A DNA stretch of 64,000 bases from Aestuariivivens sediminicola (lineage in GTDB: Bacteria > Bacteroidota > Bacteroidia > Flavobacteriales > Flavobacteriaceae): contig NZ_JAKMCM010000001.1 of the NCBI RefSeq assembly GCF_022662015.1, positions 248,001-312,000 of the forward strand, written 5' to 3'. The notes beneath the pieces are model-generated. The model made no database searches and had not been told where the DNA came from. It worked only from the letters and a program-made list of their open reading frames with translations. A program made the translations under genes and the position numbers. Each line of letters starts with the position of its first letter. Position 1 is the first letter of the stretch. Of this stretch, positions 27,057 through 35,351 are shown piece by piece.

Positions 27057-28328
27057 TTGCCTGATTATAAATTAGGTCTTGACTATGCCTTAGAACAGGA
27101 CCGAAACGATTCGTTAAAACACTATCGCAGCTTGTTTCATATTCCCAAAGACATTCAGGGAAACGATCTTATTTATATGACAGGAAATTCCCTTGGTTTG
27201 CAGCCAAAACAGACCAAAGCATATATTGATCAGGAATTGACGGATTGGGCACAGTTAGGTGTTGAAGGGCATACCGAGGCGAAAAACCCATGGCTGCGAT
27301 ACCATGAGTTCCTAACGGAAAACATGTCGAAAATTGTTGGGGCCAAGCCTATTGAAGTTGTGGTTATGAATACGCTTACAGCCAATCTTCATTTCATGAT
27401 GGTTTCCTTTTACCGACCGACTAGGACCCGTTATAAGATTCTTATTGAGAGTGATGCATTTCCATCGGATAAATATGCCGTTGAATCGCAATTGAGACAC
27501 CACGGATATGATCCTAAGGACGTTTTGATTTTGTGGCAACCAAGAGACCATGAGGAATTGCTTCGGTACGAGGATCTGGAAGACATTTTAAAAGCACAGG
27601 GTAACGAAATAGCACTGATCCTAATAGGCGGTGTAAATTACTATACCGGACAATATTTTGACTTAAATCGAATTACCGAACTCGGACATGCTTTTGGTTG
27701 TCATGTTGGTTTCGATTGTGCTCATGGAGCCGGTAATGTCCAACTGAATTTACATGATTCAGGTGCCGATTTTGCGGTTTGGTGCACCTATAAATACTTA
27801 AATTCAGGCCCTGGAAATTTGGCTGGCTGCTTTGTCCATGAACGTCATGCCTACAGGAAAGATTTAATTCGATTTACCGGTTGGTGGAGCCATAATAAAC
27901 AAACCCGGTTTAATATGCGACAGGAATTCGACCAGTTACCGGGTGCCGAGGGCTGGCAAATGAGTAATCCTCCGATTCTATCCATGGCTGCAATTAAGGC
28001 CTCACTCGATATTTTTAATGAGGCGGGTATGGATAAACTAACCGAGAAGTCCAAAAAACTCACAGGCTATTTTGAATTCCTATTAAAACAATTAGGCGAA
28101 ACGACCCTAAGAATCATTACGCCTCAAAATCCCGATGAACGCGGTTGCCAACTCTCCATACAGGTCAGAAATGCGGATAAATCACTACATGAAAAATTAA
28201 CACATTCCGGGGTGGTGAGTGACTGGCGTGAACCGGATGTTATTAGGTGTGCCCCAGTACCCCTTTACAATACGTTTGAAGAGGTCTTTCTGTTGATTGA
28301 AAAACTAAAACACATATTACATGCCTGA
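27057..28328 (+). CDS. kynU: Kynureninase
   Basis: PLP enzyme cleaving 3-hydroxykynurenine (or kynurenine) to 3-hydroxyanthranilate (or anthranilate) plus alanine. 423 residues, normal length. Seen: MTGNSLGLQP near 41, Asp220 and His223 (GFDCAHG) and the PLP lysine Lys246 (CTYKYLN). The start codon is TTG at 27057: an in-frame stop is at 27036-27038 and the next in-frame ATG, codon 41, would remove conserved N-terminal sequence. First gene of the kynurenine operon; its stop overlaps the kmo start by 8 bases. Confidence 0.95.
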   Translation: MPDYKLGLDYALEQDRNDSLKHYRSLFHIPKDIQGNDLIYMTGNSLGLQPKQTKAYIDQELTDWAQLGVEGHTEAKNPWLRYHEFLTENMSKIVGAKPIEVVVMNTLTANLHFMMVSFYRPTRTRYKILIESDAFPSDKYAVESQLRHHGYDPKDVLILWQPRDHEELLRYEDLEDILKAQGNEIALILIGGVNYYTGQYFDLNRITELGHAFGCHVGFDCAHGAGNVQLNLHDSGADFAVWCTYKYLNSGPGNLAGCFVHERHAYRKDLIRFTGWWSHNKQTRFNMRQEFDQLPGAEGWQMSNPPILSMAAIKASLDIFNEAGMDKLTEKSKKLTGYFEFLLKQLGETTLRIITPQNPDERGCQLSIQVRNADKSLHEKLTHSGVVSDWREPDVIRCAPVPLYNTFEEVFLLIEKLKHILHA

Positions 28329-29718
28329 TCAACAAAACATACTCATCATTGGTGCAGGTCTTTGTGGGAGCCTGTTGGCCCTGCGGTTGGGGCAACGCGG
28401 TTATAACGTCAACGTTTACGAAATGCGACCGGACCTGAGGCGCGTTAAGATTAGTGCGGGAAGATCGATAAACCTTGCCTTTTCAGATCGCGGTAATAAA
28501 GGGATGAAATTGGTAGGGTTGCAGGATAGGGTAAAAGATCTCTGCATCCCCATGTACGGACGTATGATACACGATGAGCAGGGAAATACCTTTCAGTCCA
28601 ATTACAGTGGTCGCGATCATGAATACATCAATTCGGTATCTCGTGGTCAGTTGAATGCCTTGTTGTTAGATGAAGCAGAAAAGCATGAAAATGTCACCCT
28701 TTATTTTAATAAGAAATGTAAATCCGTAGACTTCGAAAGGACAACGGCATTATTTCAGGATTTAGAGACTAATTCAGATTTTGTGGAAGATGCCGATGTT
28801 ATCATTGCTACGGATGGTGCGGGTTCGGCGATGAGACAAAGTTATTTTTCAAGCAAAAAGTTCCTGTTTAGTTTTTCGCAAAACTTTTTAAATCACGGGT
28901 ATAAAGAACTGAGTATTTTACCCGCGGATAACGGTGGATATAAAACCTATAAAAATGCGCTTCATATTTGGCCACGTGGTAATTTTATGCTCATTGCCTT
29001 ACCTAATTTAGATGGGAGTTTTACGGTTACCCTGTTCTTGAGTTTTGACGAAGGCGAATATAATTTCAACAATTTAACCGGTGAAGAGCAGGTTCTGGCG
29101 TTTTTTCAAAAGGAATTTCCTGATGCCTTGGCCTTAATGCCGAATATTCTAGACGATTTTTTCAGGAATCCAACCAGCCCATTGGGCACTGTTAAATGTG
29201 CACCATGGCATTATAAGGGGAATACCCTGCTGATGGGTGATGCCGCACATGCGATTGTCCCTTTTTACGGACAAGGAATGAATGCCTCTTTTGAGGATGT
29301 TGTGGTTTTTGATAGTATATTGGATACCTATGAAGGGCAATGGGAAAAGGTATTTGCGGCGTATGAAGCCACGCGTAAAAAAGATACTGATGCCATTGCC
29401 GATCTGGCCATTGATAATTTTTATGAAATGCGAGATCACGTAGCCAATCCTATGTTTCAAAAAAAGCGTAAATTGGAAATGGCTTTAGAAAAGGCATTTC
29501 CAACTTTGTATTCCTCTAAATACGCATTGGTAACCTTTAACGAACATATCAGTTACAATGAGGCTATGGTACGCGGACGGGCCCAGGACAAAGCTATTTT
29601 GAAACTACTATCCGATGGAAAATTAAATTTAGATGATGATTTAAAATCCTTATTGGATAAAGTGAATGAAAAAACAGAGGCCATTCTTAGAGATGACAGG
29701 ATTACAGGATTCATTTAG
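28321..29718 (+). CDS. kmo: Kynurenine 3-monooxygenase
   Basis: FAD- and NADPH-dependent hydroxylation of kynurenine to 3-hydroxykynurenine. 465 residues. The FAD Rossmann motif GAGLCG is at 11-16, the aromatic hydroxylase GD motif at 306-310 (GDAAHAIVPFYGQG), and RxKISAGRSINLA near residue 40 is typical of the family. The C-terminal part lacks an obvious hydrophobic anchor, as in other bacterial forms. Translationally coupled to kynU by an 8-base overlap. Confidence 0.95.
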   Translation: MPDQQNILIIGAGLCGSLLALRLGQRGYNVNVYEMRPDLRRVKISAGRSINLAFSDRGNKGMKLVGLQDRVKDLCIPMYGRMIHDEQGNTFQSNYSGRDHEYINSVSRGQLNALLLDEAEKHENVTLYFNKKCKSVDFERTTALFQDLETNSDFVEDADVIIATDGAGSAMRQSYFSSKKFLFSFSQNFLNHGYKELSILPADNGGYKTYKNALHIWPRGNFMLIALPNLDGSFTVTLFLSFDEGEYNFNNLTGEEQVLAFFQKEFPDALALMPNILDDFFRNPTSPLGTVKCAPWHYKGNTLLMGDAAHAIVPFYGQGMNASFEDVVVFDSILDTYEGQWEKVFAAYEATRKKDTDAIADLAIDNFYEMRDHVANPMFQKKRKLEMALEKAFPTLYSSKYALVTFNEHISYNEAMVRGRAQDKAILKLLSDGKLNLDDDLKSLLDKVNEKTEAILRDDRITGFI

Positions 29719-29798
29719 GGCTTGTCCAATCGTAGAAAATCGCGCTCTTAAGAAACATATGTTAATAGATTTGAAATATTTGAATAACTGCTTGAATC

Positions 29799-30215
29799 AT
29801 GATTACAGATAATAAGAATGTCAGTCCGCGAGGCGCCTACCCCCATACAAAGCGAGTGGGTGATTTTATATTTGTATCCGGCACCAGTTCACGGCGCCCG
29901 GACAATAGCATTGCCGGCGTTGAAACCATTGATGACATGGGAACTAAACATTTCGATATTGCGGTTCAAACGCGGGAAGTCTTAAAAAATATTGAAAACA
30001 ATTTAGCAAAAGAAGGGGCAAGCTTAAAGGATATTGTTGATGTGACCTCATTCCTGGTTAATATGAATGATTTTGCCGGATACAATAAGGCATATGCTGA
30101 ATTTTTTGATGTTGAAACAGGACCAACACGAACGACCGTTGCTGTTCACCAACTGCCGCATCCAGATTTGCTCATAGAAATTAAGGTCGTCGCCTTTGTC
30201 GGAAACAGCAGATAA
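29799..30215 (+). CDS. RidA/YjgF-family protein, probable 2-aminomuconate deaminase
   Basis: A 138-residue RidA-family protein. In kynurenine and nitrobenzoate pathways a RidA-family member deaminates 2-aminomuconate to 4-oxalocrotonate. Seen: [20 protein letters not shown] near the start and the C-terminal region [14 protein letters not shown], where RidA enamine deaminases have their active-site Arg or Glu; here Glu is present in LLIEIK. The position between kmo and the aminomuconate-semialdehyde dehydrogenase supports the specific function; without it the call would be generic RidA. Confidence 0.87.
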   Translation: MITDNKNVSPRGAYPHTKRVGDFIFVSGTSSRRPDNSIAGVETIDDMGTKHFDIAVQTREVLKNIENNLAKEGASLKDIVDVTSFLVNMNDFAGYNKAYAEFFDVETGPTRTTVAVHQLPHPDLLIEIKVVAFVGNSR

Positions 30216-30228
30216 ACAGTACTGTTTA

Positions 30229-31671
30229 ATGGAAAAAATAAAGAATTTCATAAATGGTCAGTATCACGACCCCATATCGAAGGAATGGCTGGACAATTAC
30301 TGCCCTGCCACCGGAGCCATTTATGGATCTATCCCCAACTCATCAAAGGCCGATGTCGAAAATGCCTATATCGCAGCACAATCGGCATTTCCAAACTGGT
30401 CGACGACCTCATTAGAGGAACGCAGCAGATTGCTCATTAAAATTTCAGAGCTCATAGAAGTTAATTTAGAACGGCTTTCGGAAGCTGAGAGCAAGGACAA
30501 TGGCAAACCCGTAAATTTGGCACGACGCATTGATATACCGAGAGCGGCCAGTAATTTCAGGTTTTTTGGCAATGCGATTACACAATTTTCGAGTGAAAGT
30601 CATGAAAGTATTGGTCATGATGCTATAAACTACACGTTACGACAGCCTTTGGGTGTTGTAGGATGCATATCGCCATGGAACCTTCCCCTTTACCTGTTTA
30701 CCTGGAAAATCGTTCCGGCTTTGGCAGCCGGTAATTGTGTTATTGCCAAACCCAGTGAAATAACACCAATGACCGCTTATTTATTGGGGGACATTTGTAA
30801 CGAAGCCGGTTTACCACCCGGAGTATTAAATGTGGTTCACGGTTTGGGCACAACCACCGGACAAGCCATTATTGAACATCCGGATATCAAGGCTATTTCC
30901 TTTACCGGAGGCACAAAAACAGGGGCCCACATTGCAAAAGTCGCTGCACCCATGTTTAAAAAATTGTCTTTAGAGTTAGGAGGTAAAAATCCGAATATTA
31001 TTTTTGGCGATTGCGATTATGAAACTATGCTTGATACCACCCTGAGATCCTCATTTTCGAATCAGGGCCAAATATGCTTATGTGGCAGTCGAATCTTTGT
31101 GGAAGCTTCCATTTATGATCGATTTAAAGCCGATTTTGTAACTAAAGTGAAACATCTGAGAGTTGGCCACCCCTCGCAGGAGGATTCGGATATAGGAGCC
31201 TTAGTGTCTGAGGCACATTTAGAAAAAGTGATGGGATATATAAAAATGGCCGCAAAAGAGAATGGAAAAATACTTTGTGGTGGACATCGAGTGACCGTCA
31301 AGGATTATGAGAAGGGGTATTATCTCGAACCAACGGTAATTGAGATATCCAGTAATGATTGCACTATAAATCAGGAGGAAGTATTTGGTCCGGTGGTTAC
31401 CATAATGCCGTTTAACTCGGAAGATGAGGTGGTCCGAATGGCCAATTCTGTAAAGTATGGTCTTTCAGCTACATTATGGACCAACGATTTAAAAAGGACC
31501 ATGCGAATGAGTCATCAGCTCGAAGCCGGTATCGTTTGGGTGAACACCTGGATGATGCGTGATTTGCGCACCCCTTTTGGAGGCACGAAATCCAGTGGTG
31601 TTGGCAGAGAAGGCGGGTTTGAAGCACTGCGATTTTTTACAGAACCCAAAAATGTGTGTATAAAATATTGA
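30229..31671 (+). CDS. 2-Aminomuconate-6-semialdehyde dehydrogenase
   Basis: NAD-dependent aldehyde dehydrogenase of 480 residues, turning 2-aminomuconate semialdehyde into 2-aminomuconate. Start 30229 (MEKIKNFINGQYH) is preferred over 30196, which overlaps ridA. The general base Glu is in LSLELGGKNPN (about 249), and the catalytic Cys in NQGQICLCG (about 283). The specific substrate is inferred from the operon; aldehyde dehydrogenases of this class also act on 2-hydroxymuconate semialdehyde. 13 bases after the ridA gene. Confidence 0.9.
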   Translation: MEKIKNFINGQYHDPISKEWLDNYCPATGAIYGSIPNSSKADVENAYIAAQSAFPNWSTTSLEERSRLLIKISELIEVNLERLSEAESKDNGKPVNLARRIDIPRAASNFRFFGNAITQFSSESHESIGHDAINYTLRQPLGVVGCISPWNLPLYLFTWKIVPALAAGNCVIAKPSEITPMTAYLLGDICNEAGLPPGVLNVVHGLGTTTGQAIIEHPDIKAISFTGGTKTGAHIAKVAAPMFKKLSLELGGKNPNIIFGDCDYETMLDTTLRSSFSNQGQICLCGSRIFVEASIYDRFKADFVTKVKHLRVGHPSQEDSDIGALVSEAHLEKVMGYIKMAAKENGKILCGGHRVTVKDYEKGYYLEPTVIEISSNDCTINQEEVFGPVVTIMPFNSEDEVVRMANSVKYGLSATLWTNDLKRTMRMSHQLEAGIVWVNTWMMRDLRTPFGGTKSSGVGREGGFEALRFFTEPKNVCIKY

Positions 31672-31758
31672 TGGATTTGTACATATATAATAAGTTTATA
31701 ATTGAATAAATTTAAAAACGTATAATAACATCCCAAAGTAAGATCAAGAATACAAACT

Positions 31759-32541
31759 ATGGATTTAAAACTAAAAAACAAGAATGCACTTGTATGTGGA
31801 AGCACACAAGGTATAGGTAAAGCTGCGGCAATAGCTCTGGCCGAGGAAGGCGTTAATGTGACCCTTGCGGCGAGAAACAGGGAAAGGTTGAAAGAAGTGT
31901 TAGCCGAGTTACCTGATGAAGGCAACCATAGTTATATTGTCGCCGATTTTTCCAATCCGAGAGACTTACAGGAACAGGTCATCAAGTTTATAGAAAATCA
32001 TCATGGATTCCATATTTTAATTAACAACACGGGAGGACCAAGAAGTGGCGATATTTTAAACGCCAGTCTCGAGGAATTTGATAAGGCCTTCACCCAGCAT
32101 TTAAAATGTAACCATGTTCTGGCTCAGTCTACAATTCCATTTATGAAAGAAGTCGGTTTTGGTAGAATTGTGAATGTGATATCAACATCTGTAAAAGAAC
32201 CCATACCCGGTTTAGGTGTGAGTAATACGATTCGAGGTGCTGTAGGAAACTGGAGTAAAACACTGGCAACCGAACTTGGGGCATTTGGAATTACTGTTAA
32301 CAATATCTTGCCCGGATTTACGAACACGGAACGACTCTCAGAAATTATTAAAATCAAAGCCGCAAATGAGGAAAAAAGTTTTGAAGACATGGCACAGATT
32401 ATGAAAAATTACACCCCGGCAAAACGGTTTGCAGAGCCAGAAGAATTGGCCCATGTTATCGCATTTCTATCCAGTGAATTGGCCAGTTATGTTAATGGAA
32501 TAAACGTCCCTGTTGATGGGGGACGCACTAAAAGTTTGTAA
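31759..32541 (+). CDS. Atypical SDR lacking the catalytic Tyr and Lys, in the kynurenine operon
   Basis: A 260-residue SDR-fold protein. The cofactor loop GSTQGIG (14-20) is good, but NNAG is replaced by NNTGGP and the Tyr-x3-Lys active site by SNTIR: Ser155 stands for the Tyr and Arg159 for the Lys. Ser/Thr142-144 remain. The same SNTIR pattern is known in the atypical BKR-like SDR group. It probably binds a nucleotide but uses different chemistry. The position between the aldehyde dehydrogenase and haaO implies a step in, or downstream of, 2-aminomuconate metabolism. Confidence 0.88.
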   Translation: MDLKLKNKNALVCGSTQGIGKAAAIALAEEGVNVTLAARNRERLKEVLAELPDEGNHSYIVADFSNPRDLQEQVIKFIENHHGFHILINNTGGPRSGDILNASLEEFDKAFTQHLKCNHVLAQSTIPFMKEVGFGRIVNVISTSVKEPIPGLGVSNTIRGAVGNWSKTLATELGAFGITVNNILPGFTNTERLSEIIKIKAANEEKSFEDMAQIMKNYTPAKRFAEPEELAHVIAFLSSELASYVNGINVPVDGGRTKSL

Positions 32542-32595
32542 ATTTATAATCGAAAAACACGATAAAACCAAAGGTTTTTCTTAACTATTAAACAC

Positions 32596-33129
32596 ATGAG
32601 TAAATTAGTTTCTCCCTTAAATTTCAAAGCCTGGATCGAAGAAAACAGACATCTATTAAAACCACCTGTAGGAAACAAAGTCGTATGGAAGGACGGTGAT
32701 TTCATCGTAATGGTCGTTGGCGGACCCAATAGTCGAAAAGATTACCATTACAATGAGACTCCTGAATTCTTTTACCAGGTTGAAGGCGATATTGTACTGA
32801 AAATAATTGACGATGGCGTGCCAAAAGATGTACACATAAAAGAAGGCGATATTTATCTATTACCTCCAAAAGTGCCGCATTCCCCTCAGCGTGGTGCGAA
32901 TACGATTGGTTTGGTTATTGAGTACAAACGTCCTGAAGGTATGGAGGATGCGCTGCTATGGTTCTGTGAGAACTGTACGACTAAATTATATGGGGAAGAT
33001 TTTACATTAGAAAACATCGAAACCGATATGCCTAAGATTTTTGACAACTTCTACAGTGATGAACACAAAAGAAGTTGTCCCGAATGTGGTAAGGTGATGC
33101 AACCTCCTAAAAAAGTAAAGACGGACTAA
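32596..33129 (+). CDS. haaO: 3-Hydroxyanthranilate 3,4-dioxygenase
   Basis: Fe(II) cupin dioxygenase that opens the ring of 3-hydroxyanthranilate to 2-amino-3-carboxymuconate semialdehyde (ACMS). 177 residues. Iron ligands at the expected positions are His51, Glu57 and His95 (HYNETPEFFY; PPKVPHSP). The C-terminal rubredoxin-like iron site of bacterial enzymes is present: Cys124/Cys127 and Cys161/Cys164. Product goes to the decarboxylase encoded next, 49 bases downstream. In organisms lacking that enzyme ACMS would instead give quinolinate for NAD. Confidence 0.96.
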   Translation: MSKLVSPLNFKAWIEENRHLLKPPVGNKVVWKDGDFIVMVVGGPNSRKDYHYNETPEFFYQVEGDIVLKIIDDGVPKDVHIKEGDIYLLPPKVPHSPQRGANTIGLVIEYKRPEGMEDALLWFCENCTTKLYGEDFTLENIETDMPKIFDNFYSDEHKRSCPECGKVMQPPKKVKTD

Positions 33130-33178
33130 AACGGGAAACACATTCTCGGCAAATGAAAACATTAAGGCTCTAGGCCCT

Positions 33179-34264
33179 ATGAAAAAACGCAAACTTCGAA
33201 TTAACGGTCATTCACATTTACTTCCCTACCCCGAGGAAATCCCGGATTATATGCGTGAAAAAGGCATCTTTTGGGTAGACAAGGACCGTAAATTTATGCT
33301 TCAGAAAGATTGGAACCGTCCCATTACGGATTCCAGTTTCTTTTTGCATGAGAAATTGGAATGGATGGAGCGCTATGATATTGATCATGCCGTAGTTCTA
33401 AATTTATCGCAACTTTATGGCAATGGCCTCAGGGTTGAAGAAATGAAAAAGGCCTTGCGATTTCAAAACGACTTTAATGCTCGAATCCAACATGAGCACC
33501 CGAGTAAATTTACCTGTGGTTTTGTGGTCCATCCGGGATTTTTAAGAAGCGCCTGCTGGGAAATTGAACGTTGTGTGGAAACTCACGGCATGCAGTTGTT
33601 ATGCTTACCTACCCATTATATGGACACCATTGGAACCTGGCGTTGCATTTTTGACGAAGAAAACGAACCCTTATTCGAATTGGCCGATAACTATAATTTG
33701 GCTGTTGAAATTCATCCCTATGATGGGGAAAAGTTTATTAAACTGGAAAATACGGCATGGCGTTTTCATTTGATATGGATGTTAGCCCAATGTGCTGATG
33801 CCTATCATTTTTTAACCTTGAATGGTTACCAGGAAAAATTTCCGAATATGCGTACCTGCTTTGCACATGGCGGTCAGTTGGCCCAGATTAATATAGGTCG
33901 TCGTATTCAGGGATTTGATGGCAGGCCCGACTTATTTGAAGGTAAGCACCATCCCAGAAAAGCCGTAGGTCATAAGAATATTTTTTTCGATACCCTTGTT
34001 CATGACACCGGATCGTTAGATTTATTAATAAAGAATCAAGGATTTGAACAGGTCCTTATGGGATTGGATGATCCCTATCCTTTGGGTGAAATGGAGAGTG
34101 CAAAACAATCGTCTTATCCCGGCAAGATTTTAGATTTGGCCATAGACAGACACATTATTAACGAGGCGCAACGCGATGCCATCTGGGAAGATAACGTGAT
34201 TCAATGGCTCTGTGGTGATGATGCGGTTGCCAAAACCAATATATACAGTAGAATATTAAACTAA
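33179..34264 (+). CDS. 2-Amino-3-carboxymuconate-6-semialdehyde decarboxylase (ACMSD)
   Basis: Zn-dependent amidohydrolase-fold decarboxylase, 361 residues. The metal and catalytic residues fit the well-studied Pseudomonas enzyme with a shift of two to three residues: His11 and His13 (NGHSHLLPY), His179 (AVEIHPYDG), His230 (CFAHGGQ) and Asp297 (MGLDDPYPLGE). It diverts ACMS from quinolinate formation toward 2-aminomuconate semialdehyde, feeding the dehydrogenase encoded at 30229-31671. Confidence 0.94.
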   Translation: MKKRKLRINGHSHLLPYPEEIPDYMREKGIFWVDKDRKFMLQKDWNRPITDSSFFLHEKLEWMERYDIDHAVVLNLSQLYGNGLRVEEMKKALRFQNDFNARIQHEHPSKFTCGFVVHPGFLRSACWEIERCVETHGMQLLCLPTHYMDTIGTWRCIFDEENEPLFELADNYNLAVEIHPYDGEKFIKLENTAWRFHLIWMLAQCADAYHFLTLNGYQEKFPNMRTCFAHGGQLAQINIGRRIQGFDGRPDLFEGKHHPRKAVGHKNIFFDTLVHDTGSLDLLIKNQGFEQVLMGLDDPYPLGEMESAKQSSYPGKILDLAIDRHIINEAQRDAIWEDNVIQWLCGDDAVAKTNIYSRILN

Positions 34265-34348
34265 TTGTCGTTATTAGAGCGGAGTGATTTCCGTTTCTTG
34301 TAAACACAATTGATCCAGTGCATCATATTTCATAAAACATCTTACATA

Positions 34349-34993
34349 ATGCATTTTATACCTGAAGAAATAGACGAATATGTGGTTAAACATTCTGAAG
34401 ACGAACCGGAATTATTACAACGCCTGAATCGCGAAACCCATCAGAAAATTTTGCAGCCGCGTATGCTAAGCGGCCATTTTCAAGGCCGGGTACTCAGTAT
34501 GATTTCTAAAATAATACAACCCAAATATATTTTAGAGATTGGCACCTACACGGGCTATTCGGCATTGTGTATGGCTGAAGGCATGCAACCGAATGGTGAA
34601 TTACATACCATTGACATCAATGAAGAGCTTTTTGATTTTCAAAGAAAGTACTTCGACCTTTCTAATTATGGGCCTCGGATAGTTCAACATTTAGGTGATG
34701 CCCTGGACATCATCCCTAAGTTGGAAATGAAATTTGACCTGGTATTCATAGATGCTGATAAAGAAAATTACAGCAATTATTTTAACATCATTATCGACAA
34801 ATTAAACTCCGGAGGGGTTATTTTAAGCGACAATGTATTGTGGAGTGGTAAAGTTTTGGAATCTCAATTCAAAAAAGACGATGTGGACACCCCTGCACTC
34901 ATTGAATATAACCGTCTGTTAAAAACCGACGAGCGGATTGAGACCGTACTTTTACCCATCAGGGATGGACTAACTATAAGTCGAAAACTATAA
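34349..34993 (+). CDS. SAM-dependent O-methyltransferase (catechol/caffeoyl-CoA type)
   Basis: A 214-residue class I methyltransferase: SAM motif LEIGTYTGYSALCMAEG, Mg-binding DADK (FIDADKENY) and DNVLWSGKV, as in small cation-dependent O-methyltransferases. Start 34349 was chosen; the upstream extension to 34310 has no family resemblance. It follows the ACMSD gene by 84 bases and may share its transcript, but a role in kynurenine degradation is not established; methylation of a catechol-like or hydroxylated intermediate is possible. Its 3' end overlaps convergent tatA by 6 bases. Confidence 0.88.
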   Translation: MHFIPEEIDEYVVKHSEDEPELLQRLNRETHQKILQPRMLSGHFQGRVLSMISKIIQPKYILEIGTYTGYSALCMAEGMQPNGELHTIDINEELFDFQRKYFDLSNYGPRIVQHLGDALDIIPKLEMKFDLVFIDADKENYSNYFNIIIDKLNSGGVILSDNVLWSGKVLESQFKKDDVDTPALIEYNRLLKTDERIETVLLPIRDGLTISRKL

Positions 34994-35272
34994 TTTACGT
35001 TTTACAGAACCGGTAAAGTCATCTAAATCATCTTTTACTTTGTCCAGTTCTTTTTTAACATCAGAAGTAATACTGGTATCAATACCATGTTTTTCTGCAC
35101 TCTTGGTAATTTCATGCTTAATATCGTTGGTGGCATCTTTGAGTGTGCGCATACCCTTACCCAGGCCGCGAGCTATTTCAGGGAGTTTATCTGCGCCAAA
35201 AACCATAATTGCTATAAAAAGAATAAAGGCAATTTCGGCGCCACTGATGAATAAAATTATCGGTTGATGCAT
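34988..35272 (-). CDS. tatA: TatA/TatE-type twin-arginine translocase subunit
   Basis: A 94-residue protein with one N-terminal membrane helix (about 8-25), the conserved FGADKLPEIARGLGKGM hinge and amphipathic helix, and a charged tail. It forms the pore of the Tat system for folded proteins. The DUF1501 protein (16882-18075) is a candidate substrate. No tatC is seen next to it. The 3' end overlaps the convergent O-methyltransferase gene by 6 bases, with no terminator between them. Confidence 0.93.
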   Translation of the reverse strand: MHQPIILFISGAEIAFILFIAIMVFGADKLPEIARGLGKGMRTLKDATNDIKHEITKSAEKHGIDTSITSDVKKELDKVKDDLDDFTGSVKRKL

Positions 35273-35307
35273 AACAATACAAATATAATGAGTTGTTTGT
35301 TACCATG

Positions 35308-35336
35308 AAAAAAGCCGATCATAAAAAATCGGCTTG
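35308..35336 (-). terminator. Terminator after the M1 peptidase gene
   Basis: AAGCCGAT (35312-35319) pairs with ATCGGCTT (35328-35335); on the minus strand T residues follow. It lies 16 bases after the peptidase stop codon. Confidence 0.85.
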
Positions 35337-35351
35337 TCTCAATAAAAACGA

